This document shows positions 43,859-51,702 of a stretch of DNA of 63,883 nt, piece by piece. The stretch is from Butyrivibrio sp. M55 (GTDB lineage Bacteria > Bacillota > Clostridia > Lachnospirales > Lachnospiraceae), in NCBI RefSeq assembly GCF_900116865.1, contig NZ_FPCD01000017.1:1-63883 (forward strand), read 5' to 3'. The notes beneath the pieces were generated by a model. That model was not told the origin of the DNA, did no database searches, and worked only from the letters and a program-made list of their open reading frames with translations. The position numbers were made by a program, and so were the translations under genes. The stretch's first letter is position 1. The number at the start of each line of letters is the position of its first letter.

Positions 43859-44983
43859 TTATTCTTCGTCATTAAAATCATCTTTGGCTGTGTTAATGGC
43901 CGGTCGCTTGTCGGATTCCGGCACAAGTGTTGGTTTGCCCTGTGGCTTTGTGATCAAACCGGACAGGAGTTCATTGAACTTCTTCTTGCCCAGAAGTGAA
44001 GTCATTGCGGTAATTCCCAGAAGCTTCTTTTCATAAGGATCGAAGCCGGCTGCTTCTACAGTTGAAGCGACTGCGCTTTCATCTGAATACTTGCGGTTTG
44101 ATTTGCCCTCAACTACTTTGAAGCCGGGATATTCTGTGCCGCTCAGTGCCTGCTGTAAGGCGTATTCTTTGATGTCATTTGCCCAGGCTACCAGATCGTC
44201 GATCCGGGGAAGGATAGCAGCAATTTCTGTTTCATCCAGGTCTGGTGGCATTTCAAAGTCATATTGTGCAAGCTCCAGATTGTGCTCGGCACGCTTGCGG
44301 CAGGTTGCTTTAGCCTTGCAGAACTGGCAATGGTCTCCGGCATGGAATTCACCTTCACCGTTATAGGCCAGGACTGCTGTAGGTTTTAAGATATCCTCCG
44401 CCCATTTCATCAGATCGTCTCTGCTGATTTCATAGGTGCTGATGTTGTCTCTTCTGGGCTGGAAGATTGTCATACGAATGGTCTCAATGTTGTAAAGGCA
44501 TTCGTATGTGTCCAAAGCGCCTAAGGCGTAGCACATCATCTGTGGATTCTCTTCGGCGTCTACCAGGATACCGAGACCATATTTGAAATCGATGATATGT
44601 AGCACATCATCTGCAATGATCACGCAGTCGCCGGTGCCGAAGCCTTCAGGTACCCATTTTGAGAAGTCCAGCTTTTCCTCAATCAGGATCAGCGGATCGG
44701 AGCAATGTGTTTTTGCTTCTTCGATCTGTTCTGCAACGTAGGCGGCGTACTGATCTGTGCAGTCGTCCATCTCCGTATCAAACCAAGTCAGGTTTTCCGT
44801 AGGATCCTTAGGATTTCTTCCCATAAGTTTTTCTACTTTGTATTCACAAAGGGCATGTGCATCGGTCCCTTGCTGGGCGTAAGGACTGCCGCTGTCATTG
44901 ATACCGGCACACAGCTTTGCACTGGGCGGGCAGGCAAGCCATCTGTGACTTGCGGAGGCGGAAAGGTATGCATGCTTAGGCAT
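43859..44983 (-). CDS. DUF2800 (Cas4/RecB-like) phage nuclease
   Basis: The 374-residue protein begins MPKHAYLSASASHRWLACPP as DUF2800 members do. EEKLDFSKWVPEGFGTGDCV and HIIDFKYGLGILVDAEENPQ give the (G)xxD and DxK residues of a PD-(D/E)XK nuclease; later Cys residues (CQFCKAKATC near 230) may bind an iron-sulfur cluster as in Cas4. It likely works in recombination with DUF2815. It overlaps the next upstream gene by 8 bp. Confidence 0.88.
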   Translation of the reverse strand: MPKHAYLSASASHRWLACPPSAKLCAGINDSGSPYAQQGTDAHALCEYKVEKLMGRNPKDPTENLTWFDTEMDDCTDQYAAYVAEQIEEAKTHCSDPLILIEEKLDFSKWVPEGFGTGDCVIIADDVLHIIDFKYGLGILVDAEENPQMMCYALGALDTYECLYNIETIRMTIFQPRRDNISTYEISRDDLMKWAEDILKPTAVLAYNGEGEFHAGDHCQFCKAKATCRKRAEHNLELAQYDFEMPPDLDETEIAAILPRIDDLVAWANDIKEYALQQALSGTEYPGFKVVEGKSNRKYSDESAVASTVEAAGFDPYEKKLLGITAMTSLLGKKKFNELLSGLITKPQGKPTLVPESDKRPAINTAKDDFNDEE

Positions 44984-45341
44984 CGGTCAAACCTTCCACC
45001 TCGGTGACAAGTGCCGCGTAGTCTTTCGGATCTACATCAGTAAGGCTGCCTCCGTTGCCATACTTTTGAACAATCGTCTTGACATCTGCTTTGAAGCGGC
45101 CGTCTGCTTCGTTGGCTTTCTTTGCCAGGATGCCTCTGACTTCTTCCTTGGAATACTGCTTTTCGGCAGTTGCTTCCGAAGGAGAGGATTCCTGTTTCTT
45201 TGCTTTCTTTTCAGGCTTTACCGGAGTTTCTTCAGTGGATTCTGAATAGAATTCCTTCAAGGCTCTGCCGGTTTCAGCTAAGCTTTCTCCACATTTGATC
45301 AGACTGTCGATCATGGCAGAGAGTTCACTCATCTTGCTCAT
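44976..45341 (-). CDS. Hypothetical phage replication-operon protein, 121 aa
   Basis: The start ATG is at 45341 behind GGAGGTAAAG. The N-terminus is helical, the centre is a Lys/Glu/Ser linker (EETPVKPEKKAKKQESSPSE), and the C-terminal half contains YSKEEVRGILAKKANEADGR. Such proteins occupy this spot in many Firmicute phages upstream of DUF2800. No enzyme motif is visible. Confidence 0.7.
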   Translation of the reverse strand: MSKMSELSAMIDSLIKCGESLAETGRALKEFYSESTEETPVKPEKKAKKQESSPSEATAEKQYSKEEVRGILAKKANEADGRFKADVKTIVQKYGNGGSLTDVDPKDYAALVTEVEGLTDA

Positions 45342-45486
45342 TTTCTTTACCTCCGTTTTCTGTATTCTGTTTTCTTAGATTGGCTGCCAGTCGCTTTGCT
45401 ACGACGCTGATGGCAATCAGGGTGTCAATCAGATCTTCATCGATAGCTTCATCCGGCTGGCCGTTTACAGTAGATTCTTTCTGCAT
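45325..45486 (-). CDS. Small phage protein, 53 aa
   Basis: An ATG at 45486 encodes MQKESTVNGQPDEAIDEDLI, then DTLIAISVVAKRLAANLRKQ and an acidic end that overlaps the start of the next gene by 17 bp. AAAGTGAGGTG lies just upstream of the ATG. It is the first gene of the leftward operon, directly under the divergent control region. Confidence 0.6.
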   Translation of the reverse strand: MQKESTVNGQPDEAIDEDLIDTLIAISVVAKRLAANLRKQNTENGGKENEQDE

Positions 45487-45527
45487 CTGCAGCACCTCAC
45501 TTTCCGAATGGCTTTGTGCCTTTCTAT

Positions 45528-45707
45528 CTTCCTAAGCGGGTTTGGAATTGTTTTTTCCGGTCGAAGTGAAGATTTTTTGAAAATATTTTTAGAATGACGC
45601 CGGTTTGGGATCGCATATAAAAGGAAGCGATTCTGCATGGCGTTATTTTTTTTTACATAAAAATTTGCTGCTGACCGGAAAAACGGAGGTATAGGGCGCT
45701 TAGGAAG
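45528..45707. promoter_or_regulatory. Divergent control region with a bipartite dyad
   Basis: On the plus strand GACCGGAAAAA (45673-45683) is followed after exactly 13 bases by CGCTTAGGAAG (45697-45707). The same pair, with the same 13-base gap, is present on the minus strand (45562-45552 and 45538-45528). Each copy points toward its own operon and ends about 45 bases before the first start codon. It looks like two divergent promoters or operators read by one phage factor. Confidence 0.65.
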
Positions 45708-45753
45708 TTAGGAGGATTTCATATCCTTACTTTTTAAGAAAAGAGGTTTAAGT

Positions 45754-48033
45754 ATGCAGATAACCATTTTTACAGCAGCTTGCACAGGCAAAGCCAGTAA
45801 CTGCAGCTATCCGAACCGGAAGGTGGTGACCACACCGGAGGAAATGAAGGAAGCAGTCAGATTCGACCATGTTTGTGCTGAGTACAAAGGGAACTATCGA
45901 AGCATCGGGAACTTCACCAGGTCTGATGTGGTGGTGATGGACATTGATAATGATCACACTGAGGAGCCGAAGGAATGGATCACACCTGAGAAGCTTGATG
46001 AGATGCTGCCGGATATTTCTTATGTAATTGCATTCAGTCGGAACCATATGAAGGTAAAAGACGGTAAAGCGGCAAGACCAAAGTTCCATGTGTATTTTCA
46101 GATTGCTGAGACGACGGATGTAGGCTGGTACGCAGCGATTAAGAGAGGGATTAAGAAGTGTTTTGAATTCTTCGATGGAAATGCGCTGGATGCGGCAAGA
46201 TTTATATTCGGGGCTGATGTTGAAGAGCCGATCTGGCATGAAGGATGGATGACAATCGATGAAGAAATTGAACCGGTGTATGAGGACGAGTCAGAAGAGA
46301 AGGAAGAGACTGCTGAATCCGGAGTAATCGTGCAGGGCAGCCGTAACAATACCATGAGCAGGTTTGCTTCCAGAATATTAAAGAGATATGGAGATACGGA
46401 AAAGGCACATGTGGTCTTTATGGAGCACGCACAGAAGTGTGATCCACCGCTCCCGGAAGCAGAATTGAAAACAATCTGGAACAGTGCAGAAAAATTCTTC
46501 AATAAGAAGATCTCATCATCTGATGGATACGTTCCGCCGGATCAGTATAATGCAGATTTTAATGACGCATCTCTTAAGCCGGAAGACTATTCAGATATCG
46601 GAGAAGCTAAGGTCCTGGTTCAGGAATATGGAAGTGAGTTGAGGTTTTCAGCAGCTACGGATTATTTGAGATATGACGGAGAACGTTGGGTGGAGGATGT
46701 GCAGCTTGCAATCGGTGCAATCGAAGAATTCCTTGATCTTCAGCTTGCAGATGCCCAGCAGGAAAAAGAAGTTGCAGAGAAAGCACTTGTTGATGCCGGG
46801 ATACCGGAAGCGATAGTAAAAAGCGGATCAAAGGCAGTGGCAAAGGAAGTTGCGCCGGATCAGATGCCGCTATTATATGCGCTTATCTCTGCAGAAACCT
46901 ATCTGAAGTTTGTGCTTAAACGTCGTGATTATAAATACATCGTTTCTACCGGAAATGCATCTAAGCCGATGATCGGGATTGACGTGAATGATCTGGATAA
47001 GAATGAGTTTCTTATTAACACACCGTATGCCACCTATGACCTTAGAAAAGGTTTGACCGGTGAGCAGCCGCATAATCCTGAAGATCTGATCACGAAGATT
47101 ACGACCTGTGCACCGGGATCCGGTGACGGACAGTTGTGGCTGGATGCCTTGGAACTGTTTTTCTGCGGTGACAAAGAGCTGATCAAGTATGTGCAACTGG
47201 TAGTGGGAATGGCTGCAATCGGGAAGGTCTATCAGGAGCATATGATCATTGCCTATGGTGGCGGCGCCAATGGTAAATCGACTTTCTGGAACACGATCTT
47301 TCGGGTCCTGGGAGATTACGCCGGGAAGCTGTCTGCGGAAGCGTTGACTATGAATTGTAAGAGAAATATCAAACCTGAGATGGCAGAACTGAAAGGCCGC
47401 AGACTCATCATATCTTCTGAGATGGAAGAAGGAATGCGCTTAAACACGGCTACCGTCAAACAGCTTTGCTCTACGGATGAGATTCAGGCAGAGAAGAAGT
47501 ACAAGGCTCCGTTTCATTTTGTACCTTCACACACTCTGGTGCTGTACACGAATCATTTGCCGAAGGTCGGTGCCAATGATGACGGTATATGGAGAAGACT
47601 GATTGTGATCCCCTTCAATGCAAAGATTATTGGTGATAACGACATTAAGAATTATGCGGATTATCTCTTTGATCATGCCGGTTCCTTCATTATGAGCTGG
47701 ATCATCGAAGGTGCGAAAAAGGCGTATGACATGGATTTCAAGGTACCGTTACCAAAGGTCGTGGTAGATGCGATTGAAGCATACCGCGAGGATAACGACT
47801 GGCTGGGGCATTTCCTGGCAGATTGCTGTGACATTGATAAGGCAGCTTCGGAGAAGTCTGGGGAACTGTATCAGGCATACAGGGCATACTGCATGCAGAA
47901 TGGTGAGTTTACCAGAAGCACGACAGATTTTTACAGTTCAATCGAGAAGTCGGGCTTTCCCAAGAAGAAGGTCAAGACGGGATCATTCGTATACGGTTTG
48001 AAGTTAAAACAGGGACAGGATTTTCTGGAGTGA
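45754..48033 (+). CDS. P4-type primase-helicase (D5 family)
   Basis: The ATG follows AAAGAGG. The 759-residue protein combines an N-terminal primase-like half (VVVMDIDNDHTEEP near 52-65 as a metal site, and RPKFHVYFQI near 108) with a superfamily 3 helicase. The latter has Walker A GGGANGKSTFWN near 504, IISSEMEEGMRL near 548 as Walker B and NDDGIWRRLIVIPF near 610 as sensor/Arg finger. It would open the origin and prime replication. It is the first gene of the rightward phage operon and its stop lies in the first iteron. Confidence 0.9.
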   Translation: MQITIFTAACTGKASNCSYPNRKVVTTPEEMKEAVRFDHVCAEYKGNYRSIGNFTRSDVVVMDIDNDHTEEPKEWITPEKLDEMLPDISYVIAFSRNHMKVKDGKAARPKFHVYFQIAETTDVGWYAAIKRGIKKCFEFFDGNALDAARFIFGADVEEPIWHEGWMTIDEEIEPVYEDESEEKEETAESGVIVQGSRNNTMSRFASRILKRYGDTEKAHVVFMEHAQKCDPPLPEAELKTIWNSAEKFFNKKISSSDGYVPPDQYNADFNDASLKPEDYSDIGEAKVLVQEYGSELRFSAATDYLRYDGERWVEDVQLAIGAIEEFLDLQLADAQQEKEVAEKALVDAGIPEAIVKSGSKAVAKEVAPDQMPLLYALISAETYLKFVLKRRDYKYIVSTGNASKPMIGIDVNDLDKNEFLINTPYATYDLRKGLTGEQPHNPEDLITKITTCAPGSGDGQLWLDALELFFCGDKELIKYVQLVVGMAAIGKVYQEHMIIAYGGGANGKSTFWNTIFRVLGDYAGKLSAEALTMNCKRNIKPEMAELKGRRLIISSEMEEGMRLNTATVKQLCSTDEIQAEKKYKAPFHFVPSHTLVLYTNHLPKVGANDDGIWRRLIVIPFNAKIIGDNDIKNYADYLFDHAGSFIMSWIIEGAKKAYDMDFKVPLPKVVVDAIEAYREDNDWLGHFLADCCDIDKAASEKSGELYQAYRAYCMQNGEFTRSTTDFYSSIEKSGFPKKKVKTGSFVYGLKLKQGQDFLE

Positions 48034-48201
48034 CAGTCGGTGACAGTCAGACCGTAAACCTTTTCAGGGTTGCTGTCTTTTAGAAAGCCTTATTTAAGCT
48101 GTGGTGACAGTCGGTGACACTCATATCGGAAAAGTCCCTATAGAGTGTTTTCAAAACTGTTCTAAAGGGAGTTTTTGGATAGACCATCACCGACCGTCAC
48201 C
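48029..48201. other. Iteron cluster, probable phage replication origin
   Basis: Three tandem pairs of a 10-bp unit, consensus GGTGACAGTC, lie at 48029-48048, 48103-48122 and, inverted, 48182-48201. The gaps are 54 and 59 bp. Between the last two pairs an imperfect hairpin (CCCTATAGA...TTCTAAAGGG, about 48137-48171) is present. Repeats beside a primase-helicase gene are typical binding sites for its origin recognition. Confidence 0.65.
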
Positions 48202-48224
48202 TTTGGCAAAATGCGGAGGTCAAC

Positions 48225-48506
48225 ATGCGCGAAAGAGAAATAGAGCAGAAGCTTGTTTCCGAGGTTAAACGCCGTGGTGGGATATGTCCGAAATGGGTGT
48301 CCCCTGGATTTGACGGGATGCCGGACAGATTAGTTTTCTTGCCGGGCAGGCATTTCGGAATGGTGGAAGTAAAGGCACCTGGAGAAAAGCCAAGGGCCTT
48401 GCAAGCTTCAAGGCATAGATTATTGAAAAAATTAGGTTTCCCCACATACATTCTTGATGGGGTAGAGCAAATCGGAGGAATTTTAGATGAAATACAATCC
48501 ACATGA
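48225..48506 (+). CDS. VRR-NUC domain nuclease
   Basis: The 93-residue protein has KRRGGICPKWVSPGFDGMPD then RLVFLPGRHFGMVEVKAPGE, the GxPD...ExK core of VRR-NUC nucleases, found stand-alone in phages. It probably cleaves branched replication intermediates. It starts after GCGGAGG and its 3' end overlaps the helicase gene by 20 bp. Confidence 0.93.
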   Translation: MREREIEQKLVSEVKRRGGICPKWVSPGFDGMPDRLVFLPGRHFGMVEVKAPGEKPRALQASRHRLLKKLGFPTYILDGVEQIGGILDEIQST

Positions 48507-49860
48507 TTATCAGAGATATGCGATCAATTTTATAAAGGAACATCCTATAGCAGCGATTCTTTTAGATATGGGTATGGGCAAGACCAGTATCGTATTGGCG
48601 GCTCTCAATGAGCTGATGTTTGACAGCTTTGAGGTAACAAAGGTTCTGATCATTGCACCGCTTCGAGTGGCAAAGCATACCTGGTCCGGAGAGATTCAAA
48701 AATGGGATCAGCTGAGAGGTCTTCGCTATTCCATAGCAGTTGGAACGGCAGCAGAAAGGGTAAAGGCACTTCAAACAGAGGCTGATATTTATATTATCAA
48801 CAGGGAGAATGTTCCCTGGCTGATTGAAAAGAGCGGATTACCTTTTGATTTCGATATGGTAGTGATAGATGAGCTGTCATCCTTTAAGAACTGGCAGGCA
48901 AAGAGATTCAAAGCATTGATGCAGGTAAGACCTAAGGTAAAAAGAATTGTCGGTTTGACGGGAACGCCTTCCAGTAATGGCCTGATGGATCTGTTTGCGG
49001 AGTATAAAATTCTTGATCTAGGGAAAAGGCTTGGCCGGTTTATCAGTCAATACAGAGCAGAGTTTTTTGTGCCGGATCAGGTGAATGGTCCGATTGTTTA
49101 CAGCTACAGGCTCCGAAAGGGTGCAGATAAAAGGATCTATGAAAAAATCTCAGACATCACAATATCTATGAAAGGTACCGATCATCTGCAGATGCCGGAG
49201 CTGATCAATTCAGAATATCCGGTCTATCTAGATGAAGATGAACGCAAGAAGTATGAGGCAATGGCCAGTGACTTGGTGATCAATCTTCCGGGAGGCGAAG
49301 TGACAGCTGCAAACGCTGCAACTCTTTCAGGGAAGCTTACACAGATGGCAAATGGTGCTGTCTATTCTGATGCAGGTGGCATTGAATTTATTCATGATAA
49401 GAAGCTGGATGCGTTGGAGGATATCATCGAGGCTGCAAATGGTAAAAGCATTCTTGTGGCTTACTGGTACAAGCATGATCTGTCAAGGATCATTGAGAGG
49501 CTGGATGCTTTGGGCGTTATTTACGGAAAGCTGGATTCAGATCAAAGCATTGAGGACTGGAATGCAGGAAGGTTAGAAGTTGGTTTGATACATCCGGCTT
49601 CTGCAGGTCATGGGTTAAATCTTCAGAGTGGAGGAAATACCTTGGTATGGTTCGGGATGATATGGAGCCTGGAGCTGTATCAGCAGACTGTTGCAAGACT
49701 TTGGAGACAGGGACAGGAATCCGGAACGGTCGTGGTGCAGCATATTATTACGGCAGATTCCATTGATGAAAGAATTATGAAGGCACTACTTCATAAAGGA
49801 GATACACAGGCCAGACTGATCGATGCCGTAAAAGCAGAGGTAAGTGCCTATGGCAAGTAA
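48487..49860 (+). CDS. Phage SNF2-family helicase
   Basis: The 457-residue SF2 enzyme begins NPHDYQRYAINFI, the Q-motif of SNF2 proteins. Walker A is LDMGMGKTSI near 29-37, Walker B is VIDELSSFKN near 132, and the RecA2 half ends with VARLWRQGQESGTVVVQHII near 401. Such short SNF2 proteins are paired with VRR-NUC in Firmicute phages, probably in replication or repair. It overlaps both neighbouring genes. Confidence 0.92.
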   Translation: MKYNPHDYQRYAINFIKEHPIAAILLDMGMGKTSIVLAALNELMFDSFEVTKVLIIAPLRVAKHTWSGEIQKWDQLRGLRYSIAVGTAAERVKALQTEADIYIINRENVPWLIEKSGLPFDFDMVVIDELSSFKNWQAKRFKALMQVRPKVKRIVGLTGTPSSNGLMDLFAEYKILDLGKRLGRFISQYRAEFFVPDQVNGPIVYSYRLRKGADKRIYEKISDITISMKGTDHLQMPELINSEYPVYLDEDERKKYEAMASDLVINLPGGEVTAANAATLSGKLTQMANGAVYSDAGGIEFIHDKKLDALEDIIEAANGKSILVAYWYKHDLSRIIERLDALGVIYGKLDSDQSIEDWNAGRLEVGLIHPASAGHGLNLQSGGNTLVWFGMIWSLELYQQTVARLWRQGQESGTVVVQHIITADSIDERIMKALLHKGDTQARLIDAVKAEVSAYGK

Positions 49861-50089
49861 CGGAATGGATCCACACGAAGCGCTTGCCAATGCGATCATC
49901 CTGCAGGCTGTTAAGGATTACCGAATGGCACTTAAGAGAGTGAAGAAAAATCCAAGGAATAAAGAGGCCATCAGTGAAGCACTGACATTAGAGAAGTTCT
50001 TTCGTTCTTCGTGGTATTCAACATTGACATCCGTGGACGGAGAATTCCTGATCCAAAAGCTACAGGAAGAAATAAGACAATCATGGTAA
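49850..50089 (+). CDS. Small phage protein, 79 aa
   Basis: The ATG at 49850 overlaps the helicase stop. The protein (MASNGMDPHEALANAIILQA, then a basic segment and LEKFFRSSWYSTLTSVDGEF) is conserved at this place in phages of this type as far as I recall. No function is known. Confidence 0.7.
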   Translation: MASNGMDPHEALANAIILQAVKDYRMALKRVKKNPRNKEAISEALTLEKFFRSSWYSTLTSVDGEFLIQKLQEEIRQSW

Positions 50090-50138
50090 ATCAGAGTCAA
50101 TCCGAGGGAAAACAAATCTTTTCTATCGGAGGTAGATT

Positions 50139-50558
50139 ATGAACCAGAAACAGTTAGCAGTTAAAAGGAATCTTATGAGAGCATACCGTATCGACCAGCA
50201 TATCAGCAGTAAGCTTGATCAGATTGCTTCCCTTCATGATCTGGCTACAAGAGCAGGAAGCAATATATCCGATATGCCAAAGAGTCCGAATAAGAACATC
50301 CACAGGCTGGAAGATATCATTGTGAAGATACTTGATCTTGAAACGGAATTAAATGCCGAGGTCGATCAACTACTGGATGTGAAAAAAGAAATCATGGGAT
50401 ACATCAGCCAGGTCAAAGACCGTGAAGGACAGATTGTTCTGGAGCGAAGGTATCTATGCTTTGACAGGTGGGAGGATATAGCCGGAGAGTTTGGATATTC
50501 TGTAAGGCACATATATCGTATCCATGATGAAGCAATCAAAAATATCAGGATTCCATAA
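50139..50558 (+). CDS. DUF1492/ArpU-like late transcription regulator
   Basis: The 139-residue protein has a helical N-terminal half and ends with a sigma-region-4-like helix-turn-helix (RRYLCFDRWEDIAGEFGYSV, then RHIYRIHDEAIKNI). Family members sit just before the packaging genes and are thought to switch on late transcription. A strong GGAGG precedes the start. Confidence 0.82.
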   Translation: MNQKQLAVKRNLMRAYRIDQHISSKLDQIASLHDLATRAGSNISDMPKSPNKNIHRLEDIIVKILDLETELNAEVDQLLDVKKEIMGYISQVKDREGQIVLERRYLCFDRWEDIAGEFGYSVRHIYRIHDEAIKNIRIP

Positions 50559-50634
50559 AGTTGGCAGTTGATGTCATAGAATGTCACATTGTTCTTATGA
50601 TATTGTTATACTGACGAAAGTGGAAAATGATACG

Positions 50635-50668
50635 AGCCCGGAGGGAGAGATCCTTGCCGGGCTTTTAT
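50635..50668 (+). terminator. Terminator between early and packaging genes
   Basis: AGCCCGG and CCGGGCT form a 7-bp GC-rich stem followed by TTTATAT. A TATACT at 50607-50612 just upstream may be a late promoter that needs the preceding regulator, since no good -35 is seen. Confidence 0.6.
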
Positions 50669-50687
50669 ATTGAAAGAGGTGAGGGTA

Positions 50688-51047
50688 ATGCCGAGAAAAC
50701 CGGATGTGCCCTGCAAGCATCCCGGCTGTGCAAGGCTTGTACCATATAATCAGATGTATTGTGATGAGCATAAGCCATTACATTCACATGACAGAGAGTA
50801 CGCCTGCGAGCGTGGGTACGGTCGTGCATGGCAACGGGAGCGAAAGAAATATCTTCAGCTGCATCCGATATGCGTGAGATGTTATGAGGAAGGAAAGATT
50901 GTGCCGGCTACGGTCGTGGATCATATCGTTCCACATCGCGGAGACATGAAGCTGTTCTGGGACCGTGAGAACTGGCAGTCACTATGTAAGCATCATCACG
51001 ATGTGAAGACAAAGACTGAGGATCGTGATGTGGAGTACAGGTTCTGA
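50688..51047 (+). CDS. HNH endonuclease
   Basis: The ATG at 50688 lies after AGAGGTGAGG. The 119-residue protein has a zinc pair (CKHPGC, later CDEH) and the HNH core CVRCYEEGKIVPATVVDHIV followed by NWQSLCKHHHDVKT. Phage HNH proteins encoded beside the terminase genes assist terminase cutting at cos or pac. Confidence 0.92.
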   Translation: MPRKPDVPCKHPGCARLVPYNQMYCDEHKPLHSHDREYACERGYGRAWQRERKKYLQLHPICVRCYEEGKIVPATVVDHIVPHRGDMKLFWDRENWQSLCKHHHDVKTKTEDRDVEYRF

Positions 51048-51186
51048 TTTTTCGTGGTCGGGGTAGGGGGAGTGAAATCTCTGGGAGCCTTAGCTACGGA
51101 AACCGACGCCCCCTCTTCTGTGCAAAATCGCGAAATGGAGTACGGGGGGTCAGGAATACAAAATTTTGAAGGAAGGAGGGATCCCG
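51048..51186. other. Candidate cos region
   Basis: This gene-free stretch lies between the HNH and terminase small subunit genes. It holds G-rich blocks (TCGGGGTAGGGGGAG, GTACGGGGGGTC) and the segment TCTCTGGGAGCC. In HK97-like phages with an HNH gene the cos site usually lies here; the exact cut cannot be read from one sequence. Confidence 0.4.
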
Positions 51187-51702
51187 ATGGCAGGAAGAAA
51201 ACCGAAGCCGACTGCTCTTAAGGAGCTGGAAGGCAATCCGGGGAAGAGAAAAATGAATACGAAGGAGCCGGTGCCTGATAAGGGAATGCCCGCCTGTCCG
51301 AAATGGCTTTTGCCGGAGGCAAAGAAAGAGTGGGAGCGACTGGCCAAGCTGATGAATCAGATGGGAGTGCTCACGCAAGTGGACATGGCGGCGTTTGCTG
51401 CATACTGTCAGTCCTATGCCAGATGGAAGGAAGCCCAGGAACATATCGACAAGGAAGGTTCAACCTTTGAGACCGATAAAGGATATCAGCAGCAGACACC
51501 TTGGGTTGGCATAGCAAATACCAATCAGAAGCTGATGCTTCAGGCGGCTGCCGAGTTTGGACTTACGCCTTCTTCAAGGAGCAGGATCATTGCCGGTTCC
51601 GGAAAAGGAAAAGAGTCAGAAGATGAGATGGAGGAGCTGCTTGGGGCACCTGAGCGTCCGTACGGAGCCTCCAGTGGAGGGTCCGGGAGGTGTGATAGCT
51701 GA
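51187..51702 (+). CDS. terS: Terminase small subunit (P27 family)
   Basis: The ATG at 51187 follows GGAAGGAGGG. The 171-residue protein begins AGRKPKPTALKELEGNPGKR, the signature of P27-type small subunits, and continues with helices (EAKKEWERLAKLMNQMGVLT). It recognises the packaging site and hands DNA to the large subunit, whose start overlaps its stop. Confidence 0.92.
   Translation: MAGRKPKPTALKELEGNPGKRKMNTKEPVPDKGMPACPKWLLPEAKKEWERLAKLMNQMGVLTQVDMAAFAAYCQSYARWKEAQEHIDKEGSTFETDKGYQQQTPWVGIANTNQKLMLQAAAEFGLTPSSRSRIIAGSGKGKESEDEMEELLGAPERPYGASSGGSGRCDS

Noticed and set aside
43228..43875. Plus-strand open frame opposite the DUF2815 gene
   Set aside because: The minus strand encodes a recognised DUF2815 protein with a strong AGGAGG; the plus frame is a shadow.
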